From NCBI GenBank assembly GCA_021234155.1, contig JAJEKV010000073.1, positions 4,870,001 through 4,934,000 on the forward strand: 64,000 nt of DNA, read 5' to 3'. This document shows, in pieces, positions 1 to 10,670 of the stretch. The first letter of the stretch is position 1. Each line of letters opens with the position of its first letter. Source of the stretch: Isoetes taiwanensis (taxonomy: Eukaryota; Streptophyta; Lycopodiopsida; Isoetales; Isoetaceae). Position numbers and translations under genes: made by a program. A model generated the notes under the pieces. That model saw only the letters and a list, made by a program, of their open reading frames with translations. It was not told the DNA's origin and searched no databases.

Positions 1-822
1 AGGGAAAGCCAACAGGTCATATTTTAAGTGCTCCATGATGGGGCTTTTTTGGGGGAAAGGCATCTGTTGGGAAATTCATTTGGCCAAACGACCAAACCCC
101 ATAATGTGCTTGTGATCACTTCTTGGGGGCTGATCAGAACTTGTCCAATGCGCTTCTTTGTCGTGCTTCTTGAATCTTTCTGCACCAATGCACACCACAA
201 GAAACATCTGTAACACTTCCTTGTTGGTGCCTTGTTAAAGGTATCCGCTGCTTCCATTGTAACATTTTGAATATTTATTACATGGAAAGTGAGCCTCGCT
301 GTAGAATTTATAGCCTAGTCAAAAAGACTCAATCTTTGGAGGAAATATAAATACCAGGCCTTGGTGAGCATCTATTTGGGGAGATGATTATTGAGTACAT
401 GGAAGGAAGAAAGGAAGGAAGGAAGGTCTACGTAAGACCCGAAGGGTCTATGAGACCATAACACATACAGAATTCAAGACATACAAACAAAAATATAAGT
501 TAACAGAACTTATAGTGAAGATATAAGAATCTGCTCACTATCATCTTATCATCGTTTGACTCAAATGAAAAGAAAATAGTTATTTCTGTTTGCTTCAGGC
601 CCGTTGGATTCTTTTGTTGGATTCTTTTCGTTTGGAAGGACGACAGAAGTTTATCTTATTATACAGCTAGAGGTCTTAGCTGACAAGGCTGTTGCGTCTA
701 AGCTCAAATGGTTCATGGCAACATAAAGTATGGCTGCCAAATCACTAGTTCTTGAACTATGGACAGTTAACCATGATCAAAAGTTTCACTTAACAAACGT
801 TGCGAACAAGTTAGACACTTAC
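1..822. other. Left-edge stretch without recognised coding sequence
   Basis: No exon or transposon domain was recognised here. It lies downstream of TRAPPC13 exon 3 on the minus strand, so most of it is probably intron 3 of that gene continuing past the window edge. It includes a short GGAA-type microsatellite at 401-426. Confidence 0.4.
401..426. repeat. (GGAA)n microsatellite
   Basis: A run of GGAA/GAAA tetranucleotides of about 26 bp, with one interruption, visible directly. Confidence 0.9.
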
Positions 823-1516
823 GTGTGCCCTCCAAGTTCTTTTATGTCATGCTCAATTATAAAGTCGTAACGTCCAGCTGCTCTAATACAGTTCAATGGA
901 GCTTTTGCATTATCAGCGAGAACTATCCTTTGCCGCTCTGTGTGTAGCTCAGCCTGATACATGTTACAAGAGTGAGGGGACGCAAATGAAGACCAAATCA
1001 TACTGGCGCAATACAGTACACCTCTAATTTATTTTTCCAAAATAGAGTGATTATGACTTCCTTCAACAAAGAATTCTTAGTCTTTTATGCACAAACGCAA
1101 AGAAAATGACCTTTATCGTCACGTCTCGAACCTCGTGGCTCGTATGATTTCCAACACTAATGTAGCTACAAAACGTTTCTCCCAAGTATATTGATCTGCA
1201 CACATTGTTTTAAATTATAACTCGCTCTCGGGAAACCACTCTACCACCCAGCCACTCACCCAAACGTCTGTGGCAACACCAATACCCCGGAAATCCCCAG
1301 TGCGTTGGCGGGTTCCTCCAGCTCAAATCTGCGCCAGTAGGTGTCGACCTTTTTTTTTGCAATCGGTTGCTCCACTGCGTCTGCCTCAAACAAATCTTCA
1401 CCGGTTGTAATATCCCCCGGATCCACCAGAAGAGGCGCGTCTAATTGACAAGAAGGCCTGCAAAGGCGCATCACCCTAAACGCTAACGAATGGCTAGCAC
1501 CTCCCACAGAGCTCAT
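823..1516 (-). CDS. TRAPPC13: TRAPPC13 homologue, exons 1-3 (5' part of gene)
   Basis: Trafficking protein particle complex subunit 13 (DUF974 family) is an accessory subunit of the TRAPP tethering complexes in Golgi and endosome traffic. Three exons read cleanly on the minus strand. Exon 1 is 1516-1260, begins with ATG and contains SHSLAFRVMRLCRPS and GVLVLPQTFG, then a GTGAGT donor. Exon 2 is 1195-1111, after TGCAG, contains IYLGETFCSYISV, and ends at a GT donor. Exon 3 is 953-823, after ATCAG, contains TERQRIVL and GRYDFIIEHDIKELG, then a GTAAGT donor. Phases join without stops; a Gly codon is split between exons 1 and 2. These blocks match the conserved N-terminal half of plant TRAPPC13 as I recall it. 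Later exons would lie left of the window. It could be the start of a live gene or a captured fragment; the open frame and intact splice sites favour a gene. Confidence 0.78.
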
Positions 1517-3207
1517 GATCAGGCCAATGATCCTCCTGGTTTCTAGCCGAAGAAGTCGAGTTTAAGGACAATGTCTGTTGAGGCGATGACCTGACTAAAT
1601 AACCGGTTGGTTGGAATGGTTTCTGGCGTTTAGGCCCTTTTTCCATAGCAGTCTTATTTTATATGGTGTCACATATCAGCCATGCTGCAATATTGTGTTC
1701 ACTTAATGGGATGTTTTCATTTTTCAATTGTGGCCCTTGATGGGAGGAATATTCCTCATTTTATGCCAGATGAAGGGCCCTCTATTTTTTCCAGGCTGCG
1801 ACCCATGCAAATTTCAAAGGTGCAAAATTAAAGCACATGACCATTGGCGTTATGTGAAGCGGAATTGCAGTGGACAATAGCTATATTGACATTGCTCTCT
1901 CACATTTACATTGCTGTTTCACAATAGCTTAGATAGTTACAACAGATATTTACAACACAGAACTCCAAACTTTCACGCTGCACGGCACTCCAAACACAAG
2001 AACATAACAGGAAAAAACAGGAAAAGCAGAAAGGAGACAGGAGGCTGGTCTACTGTGGCGCCTTCCTCTTGCTGGAAAAAGGCATGTCACGTAGGCGCTC
2101 CATGCCGAGCAGGCGATCAGGTCTGCACACGGCTGAGGCGAAACCGGCGGCATGGAATGGCCAGCGACCATCGTGGCCCTCGTTCAATTGTTGCTTGATT
2201 TTGACAGTGTCTCCTTCCCCATTCGAGCCAGTGGCATATGGACACGCGGGAGCTTCCCAAAACAGGCTCCAAATTTCTTTTCTCACACCATTGAGTTCAC
2301 TTAAAAAAACATGACACAAAGACAACACTGAAATAGAAACTTGCCCCTCACAACAAAAAAGCAGCTCAAACATGCACACACATACCATTTTCAATACAAT
2401 ACAATACCAGAATCATAGTTTCCACCATTGCGAGAATACCCTCCCGCAATACGAAACGGATTGGGTAAACTTAATGGTGTCACATTTTTATAAGGGTGAA
2501 ATCACAGTCTTATTTTATAGCTGTCACATTTTTATAGGGTGAAATCACACTACATGCAAAACCAAAGAAATACGTAGCAAGAATAGGCGGGCATTGGGCC
2601 GACTGATAGTTCTGCCCGCTATTCTATATCACACTTTGGCAAAGCCCAAAATAAAAATACATGACACGTCATTTCTATGATTCTATCTTGAATCCTTTGT
2701 TGCACCCAGACCAATGCTTTATCAGCCCAAACCGCTCAAATCTCTGTCAGACCACAACTGGGATGCAGGTTTTCAATGAGTTCTGTGGAGTTTCTTGCAT
2801 AACGGCCCAGAAAAGTTGGATTTTGAAGAAGTTTGGAGCAGGCATCATGCGTGATTTTCTTCTGATGAGAATTTAAACTTGAGATATGCACACATCGCAG
2901 CTTGACAATCAGTTAAATCTCGATGCTAGATTGATGAGTCGAACTGATTCTCCGTTTTCTAAACTCCCAATAAGCATTCAAAGCCACAAAATCAACCATG
3001 AATGACCACTCATGACTCTTCATCCCCAAATCTTGCATATTCTAGCAACAGAAATAAAGGAACACGCTTCTTTACCAGATTGCAGAAGGTATCAACAAGA
3101 TTCGTAGCCAAATCATCCATACTCCGATGATCAGAAAACACAGTTCTCTCCTTGCACCGTGGAAGGTAGGAGGACGTGGAAAATATGGATGATCTGACTG
3201 CCCGGAT
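1517..3207. other. Non-coding 5' flank of TRAPPC13
   Basis: About 1.7 kb with no recognisable protein domain on either strand. The first part should hold the promoter and 5' UTR of the TRAPPC13 gene (minus strand). Short open frames near 1.9-2.4 kb have no familiar motif and overlap on both strands, so they were not called. A short tandem repeat sits at 2478-2549. Confidence 0.4.
2478..2549. repeat. Direct repeat, about 28 bp, period 44 bp
   Basis: TGTCACATTTTTATA followed by GGGTGAAATCACA occurs at 2478-2506 and again at 2522-2549, separated by TCTTATTTTATAG. A related TCTTATTTTATA plus GTGTCACAT block lies near 1645-1675. Seen directly; origin unknown. Confidence 0.75.
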
Positions 3208-3669
3208 CGTCGTATTTAGAGTTCGGGATGTGGTATTTCTGGACCTTTTTTGTGGTATTTCTAGCCATCCGTTATCAGCCACTACACACTTTGTAGTTTC
3301 AAACCCAGAACCAACAGTTTTGGGGTATTTTTGGTTCGATCCAGCCCTATCTGAGCTCAAATCGTATCCTCTCTTCATCAAACCAAAGTTAAAAGGCGGG
3401 CAAGTGATTAGAAGGGATTTTGAAGCAGTTCAAGCCATCCACGAAGATGCAAGAATGATCTGACCAAATATCTCAGCTCCGTCGCGCTTGGTTTTTTGCC
3501 AGAAATACCACTTTTTGACCAGAAATACCATTTTTTTGGCCAAAAATACCATTTCTTTTGGCCGGAAATACCACTTTTTTGGCCGAAAATACTATCTGGC
3601 TGATAACGGGTGGCTGGAAATACCACAAAAAAAGTCTGAAAACCACATTCCGGACTCTAAATACGGACG
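3208..3669. mobile_element. Small inverted-repeat (foldback/MITE-like) element
   Basis: The left arm 3208-3280 is the imperfect reverse complement of the right arm 3598-3669. Both ends contain a CGT(C)CGTATTTAGAG-like edge, GTGGTATTTC and CCGTTATCAGCC (or their complements). The roughly 317-bp centre carries no gene. Its right half is an array of AAATACCA units that copy a motif of the arms. Length, long terminal inverted repeats and lack of coding sequence fit a non-autonomous DNA transposon or foldback element. No target-site duplication was established. Confidence 0.6.
3499..3591. repeat. Short tandem array of RAAATACCA-T/G-rich units
   Basis: Four to five units of about 20 bp, each AAATACCA followed by TTTTTTGGCC-like spacer, lie inside the inverted-repeat element next to its right arm. 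The AAATACCA core also occurs in the arms, so the array may have grown from arm sequence by slippage. Confidence 0.75.
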
Positions 3670-4127
3670 TCATGGCTGCCCGCCAAAAGTTTTGGCAGGC
3701 TAGATCCTTTGTCCAAAAATTGTAGGGTGCCTAAATGCTAACTAGTGTTTTGGCATCCTATGTGTGATATAGGTTATCTGCCGAAAGTCCACATGGCATA
3801 TTTTTATTAGTTCTTTATTTTTATTTTTCCAATTTGGCCAGTAGTGTGATTTGGGCCTAAGACACCCTTCTTTTGGGCTCCATGTCAGCTCCACGTCATA
3901 CATAGAACGCATCCTAAAAAAATCAATTTTCCAATACATAAATATAAGACATGTCTAATTAAGATAAGGCGTGTCTTATAATTTGGATTTTCCATAAACA
4001 TGCTGCAATGACCATTTTCCAGATTTTTCCAAATCTTGGAGAAAGAGCTTGCTGCAGCAATCTATCTGGAGCTACGAGGAGCAATCTACCAGAAGCAAAG
4101 ACCTATTGCAGCAATCTACCAGAAATT

Positions 4128-4345
4128 GAAGCTTCAATGATCACAAGAACAGGGCTTTAAAGCCCATAGCAAGAATCGAAGCCTGTAAACCGACATGTTC
4201 GATACAATCCGACCTGTTTGATGCAGCTATGGCAATCTTAGAGCAAGAATCGAAACTTCAATGTTCACCGGAACAGGGCTTTAAAGCTCAGAGCAAGAAT
4301 CTAAGCCTGTAAATCGACCTGCTTGATGCAGCTCTGGTACAGTCT
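4128..4345. repeat. Tandem duplication, about 124-bp period
   Basis: Two adjacent diverged copies begin with GAAGCTTCAATG (4128) and GAAACTTCAATG (4252). Each continues through GAACAGGGCTTTAAAGC, GAGCAAGAATC-like and AAGCCTGTAAA blocks. No coding potential. It lies just upstream of the recognisable 5' LTR and may belong to a divergent U3 region of that element. Confidence 0.7.
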
Positions 4346-4489
4346 TTGCATAACGACATGCACTGAGAAACACAGAAACACTGAGGGGACAAGATCATAT
4401 AGTCATCACAGAATTAGCAATGGAATCTTAAAAACAGGTTGCTTCAAAAAATTGAATCGAACCACAGGCTGCTTCAAAAATCGAATCTG

Positions 4490-4665
4490 AAGAGCCCGAA
4501 TCTGCTGAATCCGAATTCTCTGATGGGGAACCCGAATCTGCTGAAATCTGAATCTGTTGAAGAAATTCAAAGCTGCTGAATTTGAATCATTTGATGGGGA
4601 ATCCAAATCTGCTGAAATTCGAATCTGCTGAAGAAGTCCGAAGCTGCTTCAAAAACCTTTCGACC
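4490..4665. repeat. Degenerate GAATCTGCTGAA repeat
   Basis: Repeated GAATCTGCTGAA words are organised into two units of about 70 bp, each starting near GATGGGGAAYCC and running into GAAGAA..TC.AAGCTGCT. Visible directly. No gene or known element was recognised. Confidence 0.65.
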
Positions 4666-4737
4666 TGCCAGTAGTTCGATGATCTTTCGATTCGAATGCT
4701 TCTACTTTGCCTCTATTTTGCACCTGTCTTGAAATCC

Positions 4738-5674
4738 TGATCTTATTCAGTATTTCAGTTCTTTGATGTTGATGATGTTCCATTCTATGCTCTCCTGTGT
4801 ATGTGGGAAGGGGAGTAGAGACCCTGAGACCTTCGGTAGCGGATGATCCTAGATTCCAATTAATGCAGCTCGTGTACAAGAGCCCATCGAGGGCTAGACC
4901 GGTGGAATAAGGACTTGTCCCATCACTGATTGATCCCTCTGATGTGTAAAGCCTACCAGGGATCTAAGTGGGCTGGGTTTAATGGTTTGCCACTGCGTGT
5001 GGGAAAGACATGAGCTCGACACCTCTTGGGTGATGCGTCACCTTCAATGAGGTTCAAGTCGAATACGGGCAGTGGCCCTCTAGCCGCCTGTGATGGGCAT
5101 GTATGTCTCCGGAGGGGAGGTGACTCTCTTCCCGCCTCATCGGGGCTGGAGAGATGCAACCCAGCAATAGCCCTTTTGGCTATGCACCCGGCAGGCTACG
5201 GTCTGGTCCCAAGACTCTTCAACCTATTCTGCAAAGTGTGCATGGGAGGGGCGGATGGAGTGGACTATCCAACAGCCATGTTCTTATGCCAGCCCAATCC
5301 AGTTGCCATGAATTCGGTCTGCATTGACTTCTGGAGACTCAAGCCGTCAGTCGATTCCCCCATGAGCCTGAGCCCTGAGTAGGATTTCCCTTTTGTTGCT
5401 GTTATTGATGTTGTTGTTACACATGTTATGTTATGATGTGTTCACCCCTCGAGGTGAGTTGTTGATGTATTGATGTCATGTGCTCATGTTTATTCACGCT
5501 TCCGCAGCTAGGACGGCCCCGAAGGAAGACGGGCAAATGACCCATCCACTCTTCCTCACTGGCCCAGTTCTTGAAATTAGTGTCAGGTGGATGGCCCCTG
5601 CCAGTTTGGCTGCCAGGGGGATGAACTCCGCCTTCTGATACGATGAGAGCATCGTAGAAGTAGGGGATGTCACA
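4738..5674 (+). mobile_element. Partial 5' LTR of the chromovirus
   Basis: From GATCTTATTCAG onward this stretch is nearly the same as 11816-12784 and 15993-16961, the right-hand parts of the two 3' LTR copies. It ends in TGTCACA, one base before the primer-binding site, as expected of a 5' LTR. The first roughly 660 bp of the 3' LTR (11155-11815) have no visible counterpart here. The upstream sequence, with its own tandem repeats, is unrelated by eye. So this LTR is truncated, or its U3 was exchanged. Its open frame at 5026-5382 has near-copies in the other LTRs and is not taken as a gene. Confidence 0.75.
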
Positions 5675-5675
5675 G

Positions 5676-5687
5676 TGGTATCAGAGC
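5676..5687 (+). other. Primer-binding site (tRNA-iMet type)
   Basis: TGGTATCAGAGC is the classical plant retrotransposon primer-binding site, complementary to the 3' end of initiator tRNA-Met. It lies one base after the LTR end TGTCACA. This fixes the LTR boundary and the plus-strand orientation of the element. Confidence 0.9.
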
Positions 5688-5879
5688 ATGATCTTGGTAG
5701 ACCAAGATCGGGCACTGGCCATTCCCTGTTAGGACTAACAGTAGACTTCCAGCCTTGGGGATAGTAACCGAAGCATGAACCTCGAAAATTGGGAAAAAAA
5801 TTTCCAATCCTTAGAGCAGCAAAGTAGGGTAATGCTAAGCTAGGATGAATTATGGAAAAACCAGGAAATATTATGGCCA

Positions 5880-6176
5880 AAAAGGTGTGACCCCTCACAG
5901 AGTGCGCCCTGGGCATTTTCAAAACTTTTGAGAATGCTTCTCGCGCATTGTGTGAGTGGTGGACCCATGTTGACCTAGATAGATGCATAATTAGAGCAAT
6001 CTGATAGTGCAGGGCAGCTTAAACCTTGAATTTGAGCTAGAATTGTATGTTATAACACCAAGAAACTGTTTATAAAATGAAAGTTGAGTAAAAAAGGGGT
6101 GACCCCTCACGGAGTGCGCCTTGGGCATTTCCAAAACTTTTGAAAGTGCTTCTCGCACACTGTGTGAGTGGTAGGT
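5880..6176. repeat. Two palindromic GTGACCCCTCAC/GTGTGAGTGG modules
   Basis: A block of about 85 bp occurs at roughly 5888-5973 and again at 6095-6176. Each starts GGTGTGACCCCTCAC or GGGTGACCCCTCAC plus AGTGCGCC and ends CTCGC(G/A)CA(T/C)TGTGTGAGTGGT. Start and end are imperfect inverse complements of each other. A third copy of the edge, inverted, is at 6742-6776. They sit in the element leader where gag should begin. Confidence 0.65.
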
Positions 6177-6776
6177 ACTTTTTGCCTAAACAAACCTAAT
6201 GTATTAATCCCACAAGCACTAATGCTTTACAGAATGGCACAACATGAAATTGCAGGTCCAAACCCTAAAATCTCCAGACCTATAAATAGACCATTAGGGT
6301 TCTTCATTTTCACTTTCCTTCTCCAGCTAGCTGCTCTCCGTCCAACAAGGCATCCACATCGATCTCCTTCTGAAAAACAGCAAAGACCGAGTCGATGTCA
6401 GCTTCAGCCATATGAGCAGTGGCGATGTAGCATCGCCTGAATGCGGAGGTTGCCATGATGCTAGAGCTGCTGGGGTTATCAAACAGATGTGGAAGCGCCT
6501 CTGGGAGCTGAGAAATCTCCTTGGAGTGAGGAGCAATGGAGTAGGGTGCAAATGAGGGTTGTGGTCCTATTTATAGGGAAAATCCTAAATTGAGGAAATT
6601 TTAGGGTTTGGGATATCTATCAATTCGAGGTGTTGCGATGCAAATCATAGGCAAACTAGGTTAAAGAGTGCATCCTAAAGATCCTATTGCAACAAATTTC
6701 ATCTAATTTGGAGGTAGTTGGGATAAGTTAGGGCCATTTTGGTCTGACCACTCACACAGTGCGCGAGAGCGAGGGT
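6147..6776. repeat. Imperfect 630-bp inverted repeat with facing TATA motifs
   Basis: The outer arms are CTCGCACACTGTGTGAGTGG (6152-6171) and the reverse complement of CCACTCACACAGTGCGCGAG (6748-6767). Inner arms repeat CCAAACCCTAAAAT at 6258-6271 (+) and 6598-6611 (-). Each is followed inward by TATAAATAG, at 6281-6289 on plus and within 6567-6576 on minus. The two promoter-like motifs therefore face each other across about 280 bp. It sits directly before the surviving gag sequence and seems to have replaced its 5' part. It may be a foldback element or an inverted pair of promoter ends; no transposase or target duplication is visible. Confidence 0.55.
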
Positions 6777-7230
6777 ACATTGAAGGCTTGAACGAGGAGA
6801 TCAGGAAGCTGGTGAGAGCAATAAACCCCAAAATAGTATCGGAAGCAGAGTTCAAGGCAGTGAGCTTACAAGGAACAGGACCTCAAGCAAATGGAATGAG
6901 GCAGCAGTATTATCAGGACAAGGGGAAGGCTACAAGAAGCTAAAGTCCAAGAGCAACAAGCCCAGCAGCTACCAGACCTCAGTACAATGCAAATTATGGG
7001 AAGCAAGGAAATGCACATTTTGGCAAGCAGTATAAGAAGCAGGTCAGCTTCAAGGACAAAGAGCAAGGAGGTGGTTCAAACTACTCAAAAGCAGTAAAGT
7101 AGTTCTTACAGTCCATCCCCAAGGAAAAGAGGCAGGAATATGTTGAAAAGCAGTTGTGCTTCAGGTGCTTTCAGCCAGGACATCGGACGCATAACTGCCC
7201 ATTTGTGATGAATGCGGCGTTAGCATAGCT
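6776..7230 (+). pseudogene. Chromovirus gag remnant with zinc knuckle
   Basis: Gag forms the retrotransposon particle and binds its RNA. Only the C-terminal part remains. A translation beginning YIEGLNEEIRKLVRAI (6776 onward) resembles the end of the plant retrotrans_gag domain but runs into a stop near 6942. Farther on, a CCHC zinc knuckle reads CFRCFQPGHRTHNC at 7157-7198, with the exact C-x2-C-x4-H-x4-C spacing. The N-terminal capsid region is absent; the 630-bp inverted repeat lies in its place. Stops between the blocks show it is not functional. The protease follows about 190 bp downstream. Confidence 0.65.
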
Positions 7231-7240
7231 AGGAGGATGG

Positions 7241-7759
7241 GAGACACCCACGGACATCGACGAAGAAGATGCTCCCGACTATATCCAGGGTGAGTGCCAC
7301 ATCTTTGCTGCTATTGACTCCGAAAATGCTGAGAGTCAGTACCAAGTCATTTCAACGATTGGGAAGGCCCAAGCCAAATCTTTCATAGTGTTGATAGACA
7401 CAGGGAGTACTCACAATTTTGCTTCGCCAAGGATGGTACAAATGTTGAAGATGAAGCCTTTGAAGTCCAATTCTAGGCCGGTTGTGTTGGCAAGTGGGGC
7501 AATCCGACACACAACAGGAAAGAGGATCAACTTCGACATAGACTTGCCAGGTATCAATGTTGGAATGGGAGCAGAAGTGATGAACATCGGCAAATATGAC
7601 TTGATCATAGGCATGGAATACCGTGGACCGGCTGGAGCCGTGATTGATTGTGGGAAGCAAAAAGTAACCTTAACGACGCCTCAGGGCAAGGTCATTAAGA
7701 TAATAGGTAAAGAAGTCACCCCAATCATGCAATGCATGTCTAGTAAAAAAACTACTTAA
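7241..7759 (+). pseudogene. Chromovirus retropepsin (protease)
   Basis: The aspartic protease cuts the element polyprotein. The active-site motif reads LIDTGSTHNF (about 7391-7420), typical of plant Ty3/gypsy retropepsins. A later hydrophobic block containing YDLIIGMEY (about 7597-7623) matches the second conserved strand of the fold. Upstream sequence from about 7241 links to the gag end. The frame closes at 7759, and the linker to RT (7760-8040) holds several stops, so protease and RT are no longer one polyprotein. The domain itself looks complete. Confidence 0.8.
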
Positions 7760-8041
7760 ATGCATAAGGAAGGAGCAAGTGGCCTATGTCTTTAAACTCG
7801 AAGTTGACGAGCAAGACACAGAGGAAGACAAAGAGGCCAAAGCATTGAGCAAGCTCCCAAAGCCTATAGCAAAGTTGGTGAAGGAATTCCATGATTTGTT
7901 CCCAGATGAGATTAAGCAAATTCCACCTTACAGATGAGTCAAGTGTGAAATAGCACTTGAGCCAGGAACTAAGCCAACAAGCAAGGCGCCCTACAGGATG
8001 TTACCTCAGGAGTTGACATAACTAAAAGGCAATCGCAGGAG

Positions 8042-9226
8042 TTGCTAGACCTAGGGTTTATAAGACCTAGTGTCTCTCCATTTGGAGCGTCAATACTCTT
8101 TGTCAAGAAGAAGGATGGAAGTCTTAGAATGTGCATTGACTATCGTCAATTGAACAAGCACACCATCAAGAACAAATATGCTCTACCTCGATCAGATTAT
8201 TTGATGGACCAGCTGCAGGGAGCAAAGATCTTCTCCAAGATAGATTTGAGGTCAGGCTATCACCAGATCAGAATCAAGGAAGAGGACATCCATAAGACTG
8301 CATTCAGGACGAGATATGGCCATTGTGAGTTCACAGTGATGCCGTTTGGATTGTCCAATGCTCCAGCAACCTTCATGAGGCTCATGAATGATGTTTTCCG
8401 CGAGTTCCTAGATGCTTTCACCATAGTTTTCTTTGATGACATTCTAGTCTACAACAAATCCTTAGAGGAGCATGCCTAGCACTTGAGGAAGGTACTTGAA
8501 AAGTTGAGGAGGCATCAGCTTTATGCGAAGCTATCCAAGTGCCACTTCACGACAGAAAGAGTCGAGTACTTGGGGCATGTAATCACAACAGAAGGGATCT
8601 CCACCGACCCTGCAAAGATCGAAGCGGTAATTGATTGGCCGGCACCAAAGAACACCCATGAAGTGAGGAGCTTCCTCGGCTTAGCAGGGTATTATAGGAA
8701 GTTCATTAAGAACTTTGCAAAGGTGGCAGCTCCATTGACGGACCTCACCAAAGCAGGAAAGATAAAAGATTGGGCAAGTCATTGGCAAAGGAAGGCCCAT
8801 GCAGCATTTGAGACGTTGAAGGAAGCTTTAACGACCGCGCCAGTCTTAGTCTTGCCGGATCCAAGTAAGGATAAGCTTGTGGCAACAGATACTAGCAAGA
8901 TAGCAACGGGTGCAGTCCTCATGCAGGAGGGAAGGGTAGTCGCATACGACTCCAAGAAGATGAATGATGCAGAGCAATACTACCCGACTCATGACCAAGA
9001 GCTTTTGGCCATTGTGAGGGCCTTGAGAATCTGGAGACACTACTTGTTGGGAAGAAAGTTCCAACTAGATACAGATCATCAAAGCCTCCAGTACATCTTC
9101 ACGCAACCACTCCTGAATTTGAGGCAAAGGAGGTGGATGGAGTTTCTCGAAGAGTACGACTTCGAAATAGTCTACAAGCCAGGCAAGCTAAATGTAGTCG
9201 CAGATGCGCTCTTAGGAGACCATTAA
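8042..9226 (+). pseudogene. Chromovirus reverse transcriptase and RNase H
   Basis: The pair copies element RNA into DNA and removes the RNA strand. RT blocks are in order: [41 protein letters not shown] and the catalytic FFDDILVY (near 8430), where FFDD stands for the usual Y/F-x-DD. Thumb and connection follow, with YLGHVIT and [11 protein letters not shown]. RNase H follows from about 8875: [23 protein letters not shown] and [14 protein letters not shown] at 8477-8479 interrupts the frame where a Gln is usual, and the start of RT (7760-8041) has stops and a frameshift. Otherwise it is well preserved. The RNase H end (VVADAL) passes directly into the integrase linker. Confidence 0.9.
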
Positions 9227-10291
9227 AGACAAGGACCCATTGCAATGCCATATTGACTCTCACAAGTGAGTATGGCAAATGGATTGAAGAGACATTGCCA
9301 TCAGACGACGACTTTAAAGAAGTATGGGCAAGCCTTTCTAAAGAGGCAAAAACAGATAAGGAAAGGGAGACCTTCCAGCATTATAAGAAGGAGGGTAACC
9401 TGCTATATCACAAGAATAAGTTGTGTGTACCAGAATCTTTGGGAGTAAGGAAGTTGATACTCCATGATACACACAATAGTCCCATAGCCGGGCACGCAGG
9501 GTTTATGAAGACTTATTTCAAGGTCAGAAGCAGCTACTTCTGGCCCGGCATGAAAAAGCAAATAGCCAGGTATATACGGGAGTGCCAGTTATGCCAGCAG
9601 ACAAAAGCGGAGCAACTCCGAATTCCAGGAGCCTTAGAGCCATTGCCAGTGCCAAATGCAAAATGGGAAGTCATAAGTATGGATTTCATCACAGGACTGC
9701 CGAGGACGGTAAGAGGCAAGGATGCCCTAATAGTGGTGGTGGAAAGTTGTCGAAGATGGCACATGTCGTGCCGTGTAGGACCACAGACACGGCATTGGAC
9801 ACTGCCACTTTGGACTCCACGGGATGCCAAGGGAAATAATCTCGGATAGAGACTCTAAATTTATGAGTGCATTCTGGCATGATTTGTTTACCACCATTCA
9901 GACGAATCTCTCTATGAGCACAGGTCCGCAGACAGATGGTCAGACGGAGCGAACCAACTGGATCATTGAAGACATGCTAAGGAATTATGTGTGGAACAAA
10001 CAGTCTAAGTGGGAGGATTTCATCCACTTAGTGGAGTTCGCCTACAACACCACCAAGCAGGAGTCATCCCAAATGTCTCATTTCATGATTAATTATGGGT
10101 ATCAGTGTCTTACCCCAGATACATGGCACAACCCAGTGTCAAAAGTGGAAGTCTCCCAGCAGATGTTATCGGATATGCAGCAGCTAGTGGAGGAGGTAAG
10201 AGGATACCTGCTAGCAGCGAGAAGTAGGCAAAAAAGCATAGACGATAAGCACAGAACAGTAAGGGAATTTCAGGTGGGAGACAATGTATAG
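9227..10291 (+). pseudogene. Chromovirus integrase (two frames)
   Basis: Integrase inserts the element DNA. The HHCC zinc domain is visible as HDTHNSPIAGHAGF and CQLCQQTKAEQ (about 9465-9610). The catalytic core starts with SMDFITGLP (first Asp, near 9680). The frame is lost near 9790-9815, where core residues appear deleted. It resumes in another frame with REIISDRDSKF (second Asp, about 9829-9860) and PQTDGQTERTN (catalytic Glu, about 9931-9960). The frame ends at TAG 10289-10291, where Trp is usual. Sequence from 9817 on is repeated at 14013. Frameshift, small deletion and nonsense change make it a pseudogene. Confidence 0.88.
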
Positions 10292-10670
10292 TTGAAGATC
10301 AAAGTCAAGCAGGCCAAGCTCGCGATCGGCAAGAATCGCAAGAAGCTTGCTCCAAGATGGGTTGGGCCATTCAGGATAGCCAAAAGAGTAGGTAGCCAAT
10401 CCTACAAGTTGGACCTGCCAGCACATCTCAAAATCCATAGGGTCTTCCATGTAAGTCTCCTGAAGAGGCACACTCCTAATCCAGAGGAAGTATTGAAGAC
10501 ATCTGAGTTACTGGAAATGACGGACGACCAACTTGAAATCGTCCCAGAGGTTTTCCTTGACAAGGCCTATAAGAAGACAAGAATATCCCAATTTCTCCAA
10601 TACCTAGTGAAATGGACGCACTTGTGGAGGACGCTACGTGGGTACTACAATTAGATTTGCAGAAGTAGTA
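10292..10670 (+). pseudogene. Integrase C-terminus and chromodomain
   Basis: The region carries the GPF/Y module (APRWVGPFRI), SYKLDLPAHLKIHRVFHVS, and a C-terminal chromodomain-like block around EVFLDKAYKKT and QYLVKWTH. In chromoviruses the chromodomain directs insertion to particular chromatin. The final part, EDATWVLQLDL, lies in a different frame after about 10620, so a small indel has occurred inside the chromodomain; the shifted frame stops at 10668-10670. An almost identical copy is at 14488-14864. This domain places the element among chromoviruses. Confidence 0.82.

Noticed and set aside
5026-5382. 118-codon frame repeated at 12134 and 16311
   Set aside because: All three lie inside LTRs of the chromovirus; repetition follows from LTR copies, and there is no protein motif.
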